This document shows, piece by piece, positions 41,831 through 51,799 of a DNA stretch of 54,226 nucleotides. The translations under genes and the position numbers were made by a program. Every line of letters begins with the position of its first letter. The stretch's first letter is position 1. This DNA comes from Flavobacterium sp. Root901 (lineage in GTDB: Bacteria > Bacteroidota > Bacteroidia > Flavobacteriales > Flavobacteriaceae): positions 1,444 through 55,669 of the forward strand of contig NZ_LMJB01000002.1 in the NCBI RefSeq assembly GCF_001429765.1, in the 5' to 3' direction. The notes below the pieces were generated by a model that worked only from the letters and a program-made list of their open reading frames with translations, made no database searches and was not told the DNA's origin.

Positions 41831-42145
41831 TTACAGTTCCAGGTGATTTAAAATATAACCTTCCAGTTCTTTGTCAATGATCGGATCGCGCTGCGCCGAA
41901 ACGAGTATTTTGCTGTAGAGGATTATAAAATTGCCGCTTAGGAATTGATCCATTGCGTCCAGACATTTTAAAAAATCCGGCTGCGAGGTTTCCCAAATAC
42001 GTCTGCTGCCGTCAGCGATGTCCGTAAGGACAGTCTGGTAAACGGCTCGTAATTCAGCAGTTTTACTGTTTGTTACTGTAACTGTGAGTTCAAAATCGCT
42101 GTCCTGACCGTTACAAGATCCGGTAAGAAAGTAGGCGGTGGTCAT
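41831..42145 (-). CDS. Small protein of unknown function
   Basis: A 104-residue protein beginning MTTAYFLTGSC. It has alternating beta and alpha segments (SDFELTVTVTNSKTAEL, then CLDAMDQFLSGNFIILYS). No signal peptide and no family is recognised. It converges on the 81-residue gene and lies downstream of ligD on the same strand (54 bases). Confidence 0.5.
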   Translation of the reverse strand: MTTAYFLTGSCNGQDSDFELTVTVTNSKTAELRAVYQTVLTDIADGSRRIWETSQPDFLKCLDAMDQFLSGNFIILYSKILVSAQRDPIIDKELEGYILNHLEL

Positions 42146-42199
42146 AACGAGTGTTTTATTTAAAGATGTTTTATGTTTTGAATTTCAAATGCCTGAGTT

Positions 42200-44248
42200 T
42201 TAAAAGAAAAGGCTTTGTGCCTTTGCTACCGCTTTTTTCATATCGATTCCTTTTTTGAGCGATGCTTTAAAAATATCGCCCTCGCTGCGCATGCGCGCAA
42301 TGGAATTTTCGATTGTAAAATCTTCCATGGCAAGTCCCTTTTTTATCTCTTCCCAGTACAAGGGCATAGAGACTGTTGCGCCAATTTTTGGACGGAGTGA
42401 ATAAGGACAGGCTATTGTCGCGCCGGGACGGTTCTGTAAAAAATCAAGATACATTTTACCTTTTCGGTTTTTAATCTGGCGCTCCAGACTGGTAAAATCC
42501 GGCAGCTGTGAGTGGACGATAGAGACGATCATCTTGCCAAACATCTGCGACTGGTCGTAGCTGTATTTTGCGCCCAGCGGAATATAAATATGTATCCCTG
42601 TCGAGCCTGATGTTTTGACATAACCATCGATTTGCAAGGCATCAAGGATATTTTTTACTTGGCAGGCTGCCTGGATGACCTGCTCAAAAGTATTCTGATC
42701 CGGATCAAGGTCAATAACGCAGTAATCGGGATTGTCAGGATGCTGTACGCGGCTGAACCATGGGTTCATTTCAATGCAGCCAAGGGATGCCATATATAAA
42801 AGTGTTTTTTCGTCGCCCCCTACCAGGAATTCTTTACTTTCTCCATCACTTGTGGTGTAAGGAAATGTATCGGCCCACTCGGGGGCTTTCCCTTTTACAT
42901 CTTTCTGGTAAAAACTCCTGCCGTGGATGCCCCCGGGAAAACGGTTAAGCGACAGTGGACGGTCTTTAAGATATGGCAGTATAAATTCGGCTGCCTGATA
43001 ATAGTAATTGAACATGTCGCGTTTAGTGAACCCATCCTCGGGCCAATAGATTTTACTGAGATGTGAAAAAGTCAGATTGGAGCCCTTTATTTTTTTGGTC
43101 TGTGTTTCCTCTGATGGATTCAACAGCGTCCTGCGCTCAGATTTTTCAGGTGCGGTAAGAGGTGAAGAGGCAGATCTTTTTGGGTTCCCTTTGTTTTTTT
43201 TAACAATTGACATGGAGGAATTTTCTTTTTCGAGTACTACATCAGCTGCTTTTTTATCGCTGCGCATACCTTCAAAAGAGGGATGACGGAAAACTCCGTC
43301 CGATGTGATCTCCGCATAACTGACCTCGCATACCAAAACAGGTTTCAGCCAGACCGCTTCGGCGTGCGGCGGGTTGGGGCGGAAGCGGGAAGGTTTGTTG
43401 ATATCAGGCTCTGATTCGAAAGGAATTGTTTTGGATATAAGAGGTTGGAACTGCAGCATCATTTCCTTCTGCATTTTATCGGTAAATCCAGTACCGACTT
43501 TTCCGGTATACACAAGTTTTGTGCCTTGATAAACACCTAAAAGAAGTGAGCTGAAGAGTTTAGATGAAGAATCGTTTTTGGTATATCCTGCAATAACCAC
43601 CTCCTGTCTCTTGCTGACCTTAATCTTAAGCCATTGCTTATTGCGGCTGTCCGGGCTGTACCGCGAGTCCTTCCTTTTAGCCATAATTCCCTCAAGCCCC
43701 ATCCTGGAGGCCGTCTCAAAAAAGTCGATGCCGCCGCTGAAAGGCTGGCTCAGACGGATCCTGTCTCCATCTGTCGGCAGAATCTGTTTTAGTATGAGCT
43801 GTCGCTGGTACAGTTCAAGTTCCATAAGGTTTGTTCCGTTGTACCAGAGAATATCAAAAACGTAAAAAACAAGGCGGCCGTCCGCTTCACTTCGCCAGTT
43901 CTGCAGTGCACTGAAATCTGCTCTGCCGTCGTGCTGCAGAACAAGGATCTCCCCGTCCAGCACAGCATCGTTCTTCCACTGCTCTAATGCATTAGTTACA
44001 GGATAGTACTTATCGGTAAAAGGCTTGTTGTTTCGCGAGGATAGTGTGACATCACCCTTATTGATATAGGCAATCGAACGGTATCCGTCCCATTTTACCT
44101 CGTAGCTCCACAGCGGGTCATCAAAAGGTTCATTCACAAGTGTTGCCAGCATAGGCTTAACCCCCGACGGCATTGGACTGGCGGTTCCTTGTTTAAGCAG
44201 CCGCTCTGGGTCATGCTCTATATTTGAAATATCTTTTTTCTCTTCCAT
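42200..44248 (-). CDS. ligD: DNA ligase D, ligase plus polymerase form
   Basis: A 682-residue protein for non-homologous end joining. The ATP-ligase domain comes first: Lys52 in EVKWDGYRS is the adenylated Lys, and LKIKVSKRQEVVIAGY ends the core. The polymerase/primase domain fills the last 290 residues (YWPEDGFTKRDMFNYY, GRSFYQKDVKGKAPEW, VIDLDPD). The phosphoesterase domain found in many LigD proteins is absent. Ku is not in this window. The neighbouring DUF3606 gene and the small 104-codon gene are on the same strand. Confidence 0.93.
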   Translation of the reverse strand: MEEKKDISNIEHDPERLLKQGTASPMPSGVKPMLATLVNEPFDDPLWSYEVKWDGYRSIAYINKGDVTLSSRNNKPFTDKYYPVTNALEQWKNDAVLDGEILVLQHDGRADFSALQNWRSEADGRLVFYVFDILWYNGTNLMELELYQRQLILKQILPTDGDRIRLSQPFSGGIDFFETASRMGLEGIMAKRKDSRYSPDSRNKQWLKIKVSKRQEVVIAGYTKNDSSSKLFSSLLLGVYQGTKLVYTGKVGTGFTDKMQKEMMLQFQPLISKTIPFESEPDINKPSRFRPNPPHAEAVWLKPVLVCEVSYAEITSDGVFRHPSFEGMRSDKKAADVVLEKENSSMSIVKKNKGNPKRSASSPLTAPEKSERRTLLNPSEETQTKKIKGSNLTFSHLSKIYWPEDGFTKRDMFNYYYQAAEFILPYLKDRPLSLNRFPGGIHGRSFYQKDVKGKAPEWADTFPYTTSDGESKEFLVGGDEKTLLYMASLGCIEMNPWFSRVQHPDNPDYCVIDLDPDQNTFEQVIQAACQVKNILDALQIDGYVKTSGSTGIHIYIPLGAKYSYDQSQMFGKMIVSIVHSQLPDFTSLERQIKNRKGKMYLDFLQNRPGATIACPYSLRPKIGATVSMPLYWEEIKKGLAMEDFTIENSIARMRSEGDIFKASLKKGIDMKKAVAKAQSLFF

Positions 44249-44322
44249 TTTTAAATTATTTTATAACCTGATTAAAGCTGAAAGGTCTGTTCATAAACCC
44301 AGACCTAAAGAATATCGAGATG

Positions 44323-44366
44323 AAAAATCCCCTGTACATATTACCAGTATGCCGGGGATTTTTTTA
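44323..44366. terminator. Hairpin between DUF3606 and ligD
   Basis: AAAAATCCCC at 44324-44333 pairs with GGGGATTTTT at 44354-44363, with a loop of about 20 bases and T-runs on both strands. It would end the DUF3606 transcript before ligD. Confidence 0.6.
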
Positions 44367-44380
44367 CGGTCCGCTTAAAG

Positions 44381-44560
44381 CTATTTCGAACGCAGCACTT
44401 TTGCTACGGCGTCTGCAGATCTGCCGGCCTGGTCAACTGCTTTCTGAAGTTCTTCCCTGCTTACATTGAATTTTTGTGTCCAGTACACAACCTCATGCTC
44501 TTCATTCATATTGATGCTTGATCTGTCCTGCTGGCCTTTTTTGCTTAAATCGTCGCTCAT
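44381..44560 (-). CDS. DUF3606-family small protein
   Basis: A 59-residue frame, MSDDLSKKGQQDRSSIN first, then NEEHEVVYWTQKFNVSREEL and GRSADAVAKVL. This is the DUF3606 pattern (INxNExxEVxYW...FxVSxEEL). The fold is a small helical protein; its role is unknown. It lies upstream of ligD on the same strand, with a hairpin between. Confidence 0.85.
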   Translation of the reverse strand: MSDDLSKKGQQDRSSINMNEEHEVVYWTQKFNVSREELQKAVDQAGRSADAVAKVLRSK

Positions 44561-45043
44561 GGTTATTGATTTTAGGATTATAAGTTTAAAATTAAAAAGA
44601 TAATGCGATGGACACTTACAGGAATACCGGCGGGATTTATTAAATTATCATGTGCTGCAGGTCTGTTCTCTGCGAATGCTGACTAGCAAGACAGCTGTTA
44701 ATGAAAGGGGGTGTATGATGGACAGCATTATTTTGACAAGTCCACTTTTTACAAAATGCAGCAGCATACCTGCCGATGAATCTTTGAAAACAAAAAGTAC
44801 CGATTTTTATAATTGTCCCACCATGATGGACTGCTAGTTTGCTGGATTCATTAAAAAGCAAAATAAAATTCACCAGCATCATATTTTTAATAAACAATAA
44901 GTACGACGGTATGCAGCATTGATGCCAGGATGGCCCAGCTGCTTTTTTATATTTATAATCAGCGGTAAAATATATTAAATAGATTTAGATTTTCTGAAGC
45001 TTGTTTACTGACCTTGTGCAGGCTGTCTAAATTTTAATATGGA
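44561..45043. other. Gap with no recognised gene
   Basis: Frames of 61 and 85 codons at 44640-44897 overlap on opposite strands and have no protein-like features. Nothing else was seen apart from AT-rich sequence. Confidence 0.35.
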
Positions 45044-45952
45044 TTAATTAATGTTTCTAAATTCTGAGGGTGTTCTGCCGGTCTTTAACTTAAAAAGTCT
45101 GCTAAAGTACTGTGGGTATTCAAAACCCAGTGTATAAGCTACCTGGCTTACGGAAAAATCCGTAGTAGAGATGATCGTTTTAGCTTCTTCAATTAAATAA
45201 TAATGTATGTGATCCTGGGTGTTCAGTCCTGTTTCTTTTTTTAGCAGATCACTCAAGTAGCCTGGCGAAAGACATAGTTTATCTGCAATATATTTCACCG
45301 TGGGCAGCCCGATTTGTCTTCCTTTGGAATCGTAAAAATAATCTTTAAGAAGGTTTTCGACCTGGATCAGAACATGGAGATTACTCTTTTTGCGGGTCAC
45401 AAACTGGCGGCCGTAATAACGGAGGCAATAATTTAGCAGCAGCTCTATATTTGAAAGTATTAAACCCTCGCTATGGGTATCAATATTTTGCTCTAATTCA
45501 TTTTTAATATTGGTTAAGCACTGATTTAAAACTGCTTGTTCTTTTTCTGACAAGTGGAGTGCTTCAGTTATTTGATAGGAAAAAAAATTATACTGTTTCA
45601 TTTTCGCTCCCAGTGGCGTGCCATGCAGTAAATCAGGATGAAAAAAAAGGCCCCAGCCGATCATTTCTTCTTTCTTTTCAATTTTGTTATCAAGCGCAAG
45701 GACGTGTTTTGGTGCAATACATATTAAACTTCCTTCTTGAAAGTCGGAAGACTGTCTTCCGTAAATAAGTGTATTAGCACAGTAATTTTTAAACATAAGG
45801 CTGTAAAAATCAGCCCTGAGTCTCGTGCCCTCCTCCAGATGCTCATCAATTTTACTGAAATCAATAACAGCGACCATAGGGTGGGCAGTCTTCCAGCCGG
45901 GGATAACTTTTGCAATTTCCGAAATGGTCTTTAGTTCTAAAATAGTCTCCAT
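45044..45952 (-). CDS. AraC-family regulator
   Basis: A 302-residue regulator. The N-terminal cupin-like half (about 1-190) includes a VLALDNKIEKKEE segment. The C-terminal HTH pair shows KLCLSPGYLSDLLKKETG and LGFEYPQYFSRLFKLKTG, the family signature. It lies downstream of the SDR gene on the same strand (173 bases) and may control it. The ligand is unknown. Confidence 0.9.
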   Translation of the reverse strand: METILELKTISEIAKVIPGWKTAHPMVAVIDFSKIDEHLEEGTRLRADFYSLMFKNYCANTLIYGRQSSDFQEGSLICIAPKHVLALDNKIEKKEEMIGWGLFFHPDLLHGTPLGAKMKQYNFFSYQITEALHLSEKEQAVLNQCLTNIKNELEQNIDTHSEGLILSNIELLLNYCLRYYGRQFVTRKKSNLHVLIQVENLLKDYFYDSKGRQIGLPTVKYIADKLCLSPGYLSDLLKKETGLNTQDHIHYYLIEEAKTIISTTDFSVSQVAYTLGFEYPQYFSRLFKLKTGRTPSEFRNIN

Positions 45953-46125
45953 TTATTAATTTGCTTTAAAAGTAACTTAATTTTCGATAAAAGTATAGTG
46001 TCCCATATTTGCTGCTTCACGCGATTGGGTTAATCCTTTTTTATGTTTACAGTCTCTATGCTTTAAATATAGTAAAATACGGCTATGCCATATATTCAAA
46101 ATGGAGCAGCCATCATAATGCTTTT

Positions 46126-46944
46126 CTAAATTCGTTTCTCCACCTGACTGCGAACCATTGCCATAAACCAGGATAAAGGCAGTAACCAGCGCATAAACAA
46201 CAGTAGAGGACCTTGTCCGCCTACCGGATAACGTAATCGGTAGGAGCCGTCGCTGGCAGCCTGCCATACTTTTTTTGCCACGACTTGGGGGCCTGGAGCT
46301 GTTTTGTAAGTATCGAGCATGGTTTGATGCACCGGTTTTGTATACCTGTCATATGCTGATATAGAAACAAATTCAATAGCGGTCTCGAATTCTGTTTTAA
46401 TCGCTCCCGGCTCAATATTTTTCACCTTTATGTTAAAAGGCCTTAATTCATACTGCAGACTTTCAGCAAACCCTTCCAATGCCCATTTGGTAGCGTGATA
46501 TACACTGTAAAGAGGAAAGGTAATAATACCGCCCATTGACGAGGTGTTGATAATTACACCTGAATTCTTACTCCTGAAATAAGGCAGTATAGACCTTGTT
46601 ACATTCATAACGCCAAAAATATTAGTGTCGAACTGTTTTTTTATCTGTTCCTGTGTCATTGCTTCAAAGGCTCCCACCAGACCATATCCAGCATTATTAA
46701 ACAGCACATCGATATTTCCGAATTTGATAAGTACAGCGTCAATGGCCTTTTTGATGCTGCTGCTGTCCAGTACATCAACCGCAAAAATCGCTATATTTGG
46801 GTGCTGCAGCAAATCTTTTCCCTTTTCCGGACTGCGCATCGTCGCTGCGACATTCCAGCCTTTTTTTGAAAAATAGACCGCTGTTTCCCTGCCTATCCCT
46901 GTTGATGCCCCTGTTATAAAAATTACTTTTTTCATTTTTTTCAT
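46126..46944 (-). CDS. Short-chain dehydrogenase/reductase
   Basis: A 272-residue classical SDR: TGASTGIGRETA near 11, NNAGYGLVGAF near 88, and catalytic YHATKWALEGF. A C-terminal extension with a hydrophobic stretch (GPLLLFMRWLLPLSWFMAMV) suggests membrane association. It precedes the AraC gene. Substrate unknown. Confidence 0.9.
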   Translation of the reverse strand: MKKMKKVIFITGASTGIGRETAVYFSKKGWNVAATMRSPEKGKDLLQHPNIAIFAVDVLDSSSIKKAIDAVLIKFGNIDVLFNNAGYGLVGAFEAMTQEQIKKQFDTNIFGVMNVTRSILPYFRSKNSGVIINTSSMGGIITFPLYSVYHATKWALEGFAESLQYELRPFNIKVKNIEPGAIKTEFETAIEFVSISAYDRYTKPVHQTMLDTYKTAPGPQVVAKKVWQAASDGSYRLRYPVGGQGPLLLFMRWLLPLSWFMAMVRSQVEKRI

Positions 46945-47173
46945 TTAAATTATAAGGCAAATTTCAATCTTTATGCCCTTTTGCCCTTAATACTTATTCA
47001 GGATTATTGTATACTTTTTACCTGTTCCGGTTTTTGCCATGACTTGTGCTGTTTTTGAAAAGTAGAATGTCGAAATGATTTTTAATGTTGAATTTAATAA
47101 TTATTGTCTATACTGGAATATGAAGAAGTTTTACTACATTAGCTGAACTTTCCAAAATAATAAACCTCTGTTA

Positions 47174-48190
47174 ATGAAAATTATAACACGGCTTTTCTTT
47201 GTAATCCTTTTTCAATTTACTTATATTCAATCTTCTCAGGCACAATTTGGCGATATAAAAGACAAAATTTTAGGAGCGGGGACCTCATTAGCCAGTAAAA
47301 AATTAGGCATTGACAAAATTTTAAAACAGCCTGCCGCTATCACAACATCATTTGAAGATGTAAATAGGAATGGGGCAAAAATGCCCGATTTTTTAATTAA
47401 AGAAAAAGCACAGCCTCTATATTTATTACCTAAAGCCCCAAATGGCGGTTTTTTTCTTTGTGCCGGTCTGTATGAAATGACATCCAAAAGTTATTGCCTG
47501 CACGCCGGAACTTTTGCCCCCTCATCAGGTGACGGCTATATGTTTGCTCCTGTTCTTGGCCCCAAAGAAGAAATTGTCACCGCAATTTTGAAAAGTGCCG
47601 AGAAACACCCTGAAATTAATCAGCACGATATTCAGATTTTATTATGGACAATCATAGCAAGGACAAAATTCGCCGACTATAACGGGAATGTTAAATTAAC
47701 CGCTGTTGCTTTACTGACTCCTATACAGCTTACCCAACTTGAAGGCGGGGTATTAGGTATTCTGCCTGGAAATTTAATGGAAAAAGCTAAAGATAAACTG
47801 CCAGATAATTTAAAAGCTATTTTTGAAGCAGAGAATAAAATACGTCAATTAGTAGCATCAGGGAATTATTCTTACGATGAAATGGAAAAATATGCAATAC
47901 TTGCAGGAATTGCACCTGCAAGAACAGATATTCCAAGCGGCATTTGGACCTTGCATCCAGCTGGTTATTACGTTCGTTATTTTCCTGCAGGATATTCTAA
48001 AACCACGGTGCAGGTTTATGTTCCGAAAGAGCTGATACTCTCTTTAAAGGATTCAAAAATAATTTATGACGCCACAAATGATATTGCATGTCCTGCAAAT
48101 GCGGGGTCTCAAAGATTAGCGCAGACAAATGAACCTTTAAACCCTGACTATACAATCAAATTAAAAACTTTGTGCGTTGGAATAAAATAA
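47174..48190 (+). CDS. Exported protein of unknown function
   Basis: A 338-residue protein with a signal peptide ending SSQAQ. The first mature part is amphipathic (FGDIKDKILGAGTSLASKK). Then comes a compact domain with several Cys (LCAGLYEMTSKSYCLHAGTF, SSGDGYMFAPVLGPKEE), a helix-rich middle, and a C-terminal strand domain (WTLHPAGYYVRYFPAGYSK). No family can be named. It stands alone. Confidence 0.55.
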   Translation: MKIITRLFFVILFQFTYIQSSQAQFGDIKDKILGAGTSLASKKLGIDKILKQPAAITTSFEDVNRNGAKMPDFLIKEKAQPLYLLPKAPNGGFFLCAGLYEMTSKSYCLHAGTFAPSSGDGYMFAPVLGPKEEIVTAILKSAEKHPEINQHDIQILLWTIIARTKFADYNGNVKLTAVALLTPIQLTQLEGGVLGILPGNLMEKAKDKLPDNLKAIFEAENKIRQLVASGNYSYDEMEKYAILAGIAPARTDIPSGIWTLHPAGYYVRYFPAGYSKTTVQVYVPKELILSLKDSKIIYDATNDIACPANAGSQRLAQTNEPLNPDYTIKLKTLCVGIK

Positions 48191-48416
48191 CTGGTATTTA
48201 TTAAGGTATGAATACCGGTATACCATTATTTTTGCAATATTTATTTTCGAAATACAATTTGCGACGATTGCCGCCAAACTTAAACAGGCAAGAAATATCA
48301 GTAAATTTAGCTTTAAATTTTGGCCAAAAAATATCCGCTTCAAAATAATAAATAAATAAATGGCAGAATTAAACCATTCTATATAAAAACAGTCTTAAGA
48401 AATAATCTTAAAATAA

Positions 48417-49462
48417 ATGAAAATGAAATATCGATTTTTATTTTGTATCTCTTTTTTACTGTTACTATCGTGCTCAAAAAATGAAACAGATGAATCAGCT
48501 TATATAGACGATGATTTGGCAGGGCCTGTTTCAAGGCCACAAAGCGGATATGGGTCCGATGGGAACTATGAAGTTGCAAAAATTAATTTTCCGAGTCCAT
48601 CATATAGTGGGAAAAATGTTGAAATTTTTTATCCAAAAGGAATAACTTCACCCAAACCCGTTATTTTTTATTCGCACCCCTACGGGGGGGAAGAAAGTAC
48701 CTATAATATAGGATTGTATGAGTTATTGCAAAGAAAGGATATGTTGTAGTATTTGCACCTTATCCCACCACCGGAGTTACAATTGATGAGCGATACAGCA
48801 CCCTATGGCAGAGCTTTAAAAAAGCTGTGACGGATTATCCTAATATAATTGATACCAAAAAAGCAGGCTTTATGGGGCATTCATTTGGTGGAGGTGCCAC
48901 TTTTGCTTTGGCTCATAAAGGATTTGTTGATGAAGGCTGGGGGGAGAACGGCCGTTTTATTTTCGCAATGGCGCAATGGTATTCCTATCAAATAACACAG
49001 ACAGAATTACAAAGTTTTCCGGAAAACACAAAACTAATAACCCAGGTATATAATGATGATGTAACAAATGATCACAGGCTGGCAATTGATATTTTTAAAA
49101 ATATCAATATTCCAGACTCTGAAAAAGATTTTATTTTAATAAAAAAATCAGTTTTACCGACTTTTACTTACACAGCTGAACATAATCTTCCTAATACACA
49201 GAGTTCTTATGACGCCTATGATTATTATGGTATTTACAGATTACTTGACGCTGTGATTGATTATAGTTTTAATGGAAATTTGACTGCTAAAAATGTAGCA
49301 CTTGGAAATGAATCTAAAGAACAGGTAACGATGCCGAGTTATAATGGTCTGGCATTATCTCCATTGGAAGTCACTGATAATCCTGCTGCTTTTTATCCAC
49401 AAAGTAAATATTCTTTCCAGTGTGGATCCATCAGCAATCCCAGACTTGACCATTGTAATTAA
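48417..49462 (+). pseudogene. Alpha/beta hydrolase lipoprotein broken by one frameshift
   Basis: The first frame (48417-48749) has a lipobox ending LLLLSC and the oxyanion segment FYSHPYGG, then runs off frame at about 48728. In the next frame the chain continues GYVVVFAPYPTTG and, further on, MGHSFGGGATFAL with the Ser nucleophile, to a stop at 49462. Inserting one base in ATTGCAAAG restores L-L-A-K-K-G-Y. A sequencing error and a true recent frameshift are equally possible. The family is dienelactone-hydrolase or PET-hydrolase-like; the substrate is unknown. Confidence 0.8.
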
Positions 49463-49657
49463 TAAAATCAATCTTTACCTGATCTTCGGCAGAGAACAGA
49501 TGGTTTTGAAGAATTACATTTTCAGTCAGATTTGACAAGTTCGGAACAAAACTTCCATACGTAGATATCGTTATAGAATATGTTCAAAAGATATTACCAA
49601 ATTGTCGAATTATCCGCGATGCGGTGAAAATTTCTGTAAAATATTAAAATAATATGC

Positions 49658-49689
49658 CAAAAATCCTGAAAGTAATTTCAGGATTTTTA
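49658..49689. terminator. Bidirectional terminator between convergent genes
   Basis: AAAAATCCTGAAA at 49659-49671 pairs perfectly with TTTCAGGATTTTT at 49676-49688, loop GTAA. There is a T- or A-run on each side. The rest of the gap from 49463 to 49816 holds no gene. Confidence 0.85.
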
Positions 49690-49816
49690 GCTTGGTATTA
49701 TACGCTGATTTTTGATCTTTCAACTATTCGAACCTTGTTTTTGTTTTAAATTGAATCAGCAATGAAATAAACGGGTTCTTATAAAAAATACTATCCTTCA
49801 TTTCGATCTCCAGTTA

Positions 49817-50914
49817 CTAATCTAATTTGATGCGGAATACATAATAGGGAGGTTTACTGCTGTCAGCTCCATTATTTAGAAGCGGCAGATGATTTAATTG
49901 ATTAGCTGTGATATATAAATAACCGTTGCTGATTGCCAAACCGTCGGGCCAGGAAAGTCTTTTGTCGGTGACTAATTTTTGGTAGCCCTCAGCGCTGCTG
50001 ATTCCAACAGCATTTTGCTGGACGTCTGTTACATACACCCGCCCGTTCTCTCCAACTTTAAAACCATCGGATATAGGTTTTTCAGCGTAAAAAGAAATGA
50101 ATTTTGCCGTATCTTGGTCTGTAAGGCTTTCATCGGCAAGAACTGAAGCGGGAATTCGGTAAATTTTCTTAGCGCCCATAGCGCCAAAATAGATAAAATT
50201 ATTTGCTTTGTCAATAGCAATAGGATTTAATGCATTTTTTGGCTGTATCGACTGGCCGTCTGGTTTTTTGTGTGTAACTTTTATACCATCAACAATAATA
50301 GGTTCATCAAGGGGCAGAAGCGATGAATGGTTTTCTAAAACCCTGCGGGCATATCCTGTTTCAAGATTGATGACTACAAAGGCAGGGTTAATTGTACTGT
50401 TCATTGAACTGGTCATATCGGCAATTACTGCTGTGTTGTTTTTTAGGTCTATAACAAAATCCTGAAGAAAGGAAGCGGGACTAAGTACGGTATCCGGAAG
50501 AATGTAAACTTTTGACAATTTACGTGTGGCGACATCCCAGCTGATTAATTTTGGATTTTGTTTAGGATTTGCATTGGGGTTACCCATGTCCAACACCCAC
50601 AAGATATTATCAGCAGTTACCTGGATTCCGATCGTGCCATTGATACCTTTGATAGTGGAATTTGCTGCAGGCTGTGAAGCCCATTGCTCGTCGGGAAATG
50701 CAATTGTTTTTCCGTCGGGGAGTATTTCCCTAACCATATATTTACTGCTTACTAAGGCTGACATTGTGATGAATATTCTGCCTTCCGGGGAGACGGCGAT
50801 ATTACCGGGTCTTTCGCTTGGAAATTCTGCAACCACTTCTAACTTGTTCTGTGCAAAAATCTGCGGTGATAAAACTATTATCACAACTAACAGCAATTTT
50901 TTAATTTTTTTCAT
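49817..50914 (-). CDS. Royal-jelly/Yellow-family (SMP-30-like) exported protein
   Basis: A 365-residue protein with a signal peptide ending IFAQ. It has the six-bladed propeller pattern of the major royal jelly/Yellow family (annotated as L-dopachrome tautomerase-related): SERPGNIAVSPEGRIFI, WVLDMGNPNANP, LQDFVIDLKNNTAVIAD, then INGLAISNG-like SWPDGLAISNGYLYITAN. The activity is not proven for bacterial members. A GTGA-N6-TCAC box and -7-like element lie upstream on its strand, close to the second Crp/Fnr gene. Confidence 0.85.
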   Translation of the reverse strand: MKKIKKLLLVVIIVLSPQIFAQNKLEVVAEFPSERPGNIAVSPEGRIFITMSALVSSKYMVREILPDGKTIAFPDEQWASQPAANSTIKGINGTIGIQVTADNILWVLDMGNPNANPKQNPKLISWDVATRKLSKVYILPDTVLSPASFLQDFVIDLKNNTAVIADMTSSMNSTINPAFVVINLETGYARRVLENHSSLLPLDEPIIVDGIKVTHKKPDGQSIQPKNALNPIAIDKANNFIYFGAMGAKKIYRIPASVLADESLTDQDTAKFISFYAEKPISDGFKVGENGRVYVTDVQQNAVGISSAEGYQKLVTDKRLSWPDGLAISNGYLYITANQLNHLPLLNNGADSSKPPYYVFRIKLD

Positions 50915-50939
50915 AATTGTAGTGTTTAAATTAACACTG

Positions 50940-51006
50940 CAAAATTCAAACGATTAGATTACATTATAGTTGAGCTAGATCAATCTTTTGAAGTGACATA
51001 CATCAC
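50940..51006 (-). promoter_or_regulatory. CRP-type box and -7-like element of the royal-jelly-family gene
   Basis: GTGACATACATCAC at 50993-51006 is centred at 50999.5. On minus, GAATTTTG ends at 50940, an offset of 59.5 bases. The MocA gene has the same arrangement with the same 52-base spacing of AAAATTC to GTGA. No -33 TTG is seen. Confidence 0.55.
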
Positions 51007-51019
51007 ATCGAATGAGCTC

Positions 51020-51592
51020 TTAACCTTTCAATCGGCTTAATGTCTCACGGGTTACGCCAAGATAAGAAGCCAAAAATTTTTTAGGCACCCTTTGTACCAG
51101 GCCGGGGATTTTTTTGATCAAATTATTATACCTTTCTTCAGCAGTTTCGGTAAGTAAAGACATAATACGATGCTGCAGTGCGATATACCCTAGATGGGAT
51201 TTTACCCGAAAGAAATTTGCCATTTTTGGAATTTCATTACATATGTGCTCCCGGTCTTTAAGGTATAAGCAAAAAAACTCTGAATCTTCAATACAGTCAA
51301 TATCCATAGCTGACGGGATCTGATTCTGATAAGCCTCAAAGTCACTTGTCCAATATTGTTCCAAAGCAAACTGAAGGATATGTTCCCTGCCTTCATTATC
51401 AGTGGCGTACGTTTTTAACAGCCCTTTAATGATCCAGTATTGAAACGGGACTAATTCATTTTTCTGTATAAGGAACTGATGCTTTTTTAATTTTTTATAG
51501 GCAAAAAAAGGTTTTACATAATTCCATTCTTCTTCTGTCAGGCGGCTAATTTCTTCAATATGTTTGCGCAGCAATGTATATTTTTCTTCCAT
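51020..51592 (-). CDS. Crp/Fnr-family regulator with CRP-like recognition helix
   Basis: The start at ATG 51592 is preferred because homologues begin MEEKYTLL; the open frame continues to 51670. The product is 190 residues. The N-terminal beta-roll (about 25-110) is followed by a winged helix that reads FLASYLGVTRETLSRLKG. Here RETLSR has the Arg, Glu and Arg that in E. coli CRP (RETVGR) read GTGA. The two GTGA-N6-TCAC boxes in the window lie on either side, before the royal-jelly-family and MocA genes. The effector is unknown. Confidence 0.9.
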   Translation of the reverse strand: MEEKYTLLRKHIEEISRLTEEEWNYVKPFFAYKKLKKHQFLIQKNELVPFQYWIIKGLLKTYATDNEGREHILQFALEQYWTSDFEAYQNQIPSAMDIDCIEDSEFFCLYLKDREHICNEIPKMANFFRVKSHLGYIALQHRIMSLLTETAEERYNNLIKKIPGLVQRVPKKFLASYLGVTRETLSRLKG

Positions 51593-51606
51593 GTAGTAAA
51601 TTTTAT

Positions 51607-51634
51607 CAAATATAATACAATATGCAGAAATCAA
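51607..51634 (-). promoter_or_regulatory. Promoter of the second Crp/Fnr gene
   Basis: On minus, TTG at 51634-51632, 17 bases, and TATATTTG at 51614-51607 match the Bacteroidota consensus exactly. The leader would be only about 10 bases long. Confidence 0.55.
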
Positions 51635-51689
51635 ATTTTGAGTCTGCATCAATTTTATACATAAGTCCATTGAAAGATTTTAGCAGGCA

Positions 51690-51727
51690 AAAAATAAAAA
51701 GAGCTGAAGCGGTAAACTTCAGCTCTT
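51690..51727 (-). terminator. Terminator of the MocA gene
   Basis: On minus AAGAGCTGAAG at 51727-51717 pairs with CTTCAGCTCTT, followed by TTTATTTTTT. It is a strong rho-independent signal after the stop at 51800. Confidence 0.85.
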
Positions 51728-51799
51728 CATTTTAGAGTCCTGAGTTTAAATAAAACTAAACAGAACCTTAAAAAGCAATATCATTTTATCACCATCGTT

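Noticed and set aside
44640..44897. Frames of 61 and 85 codons on opposite strands
   Set aside because: They overlap each other, have low-complexity composition and no recognised motif.
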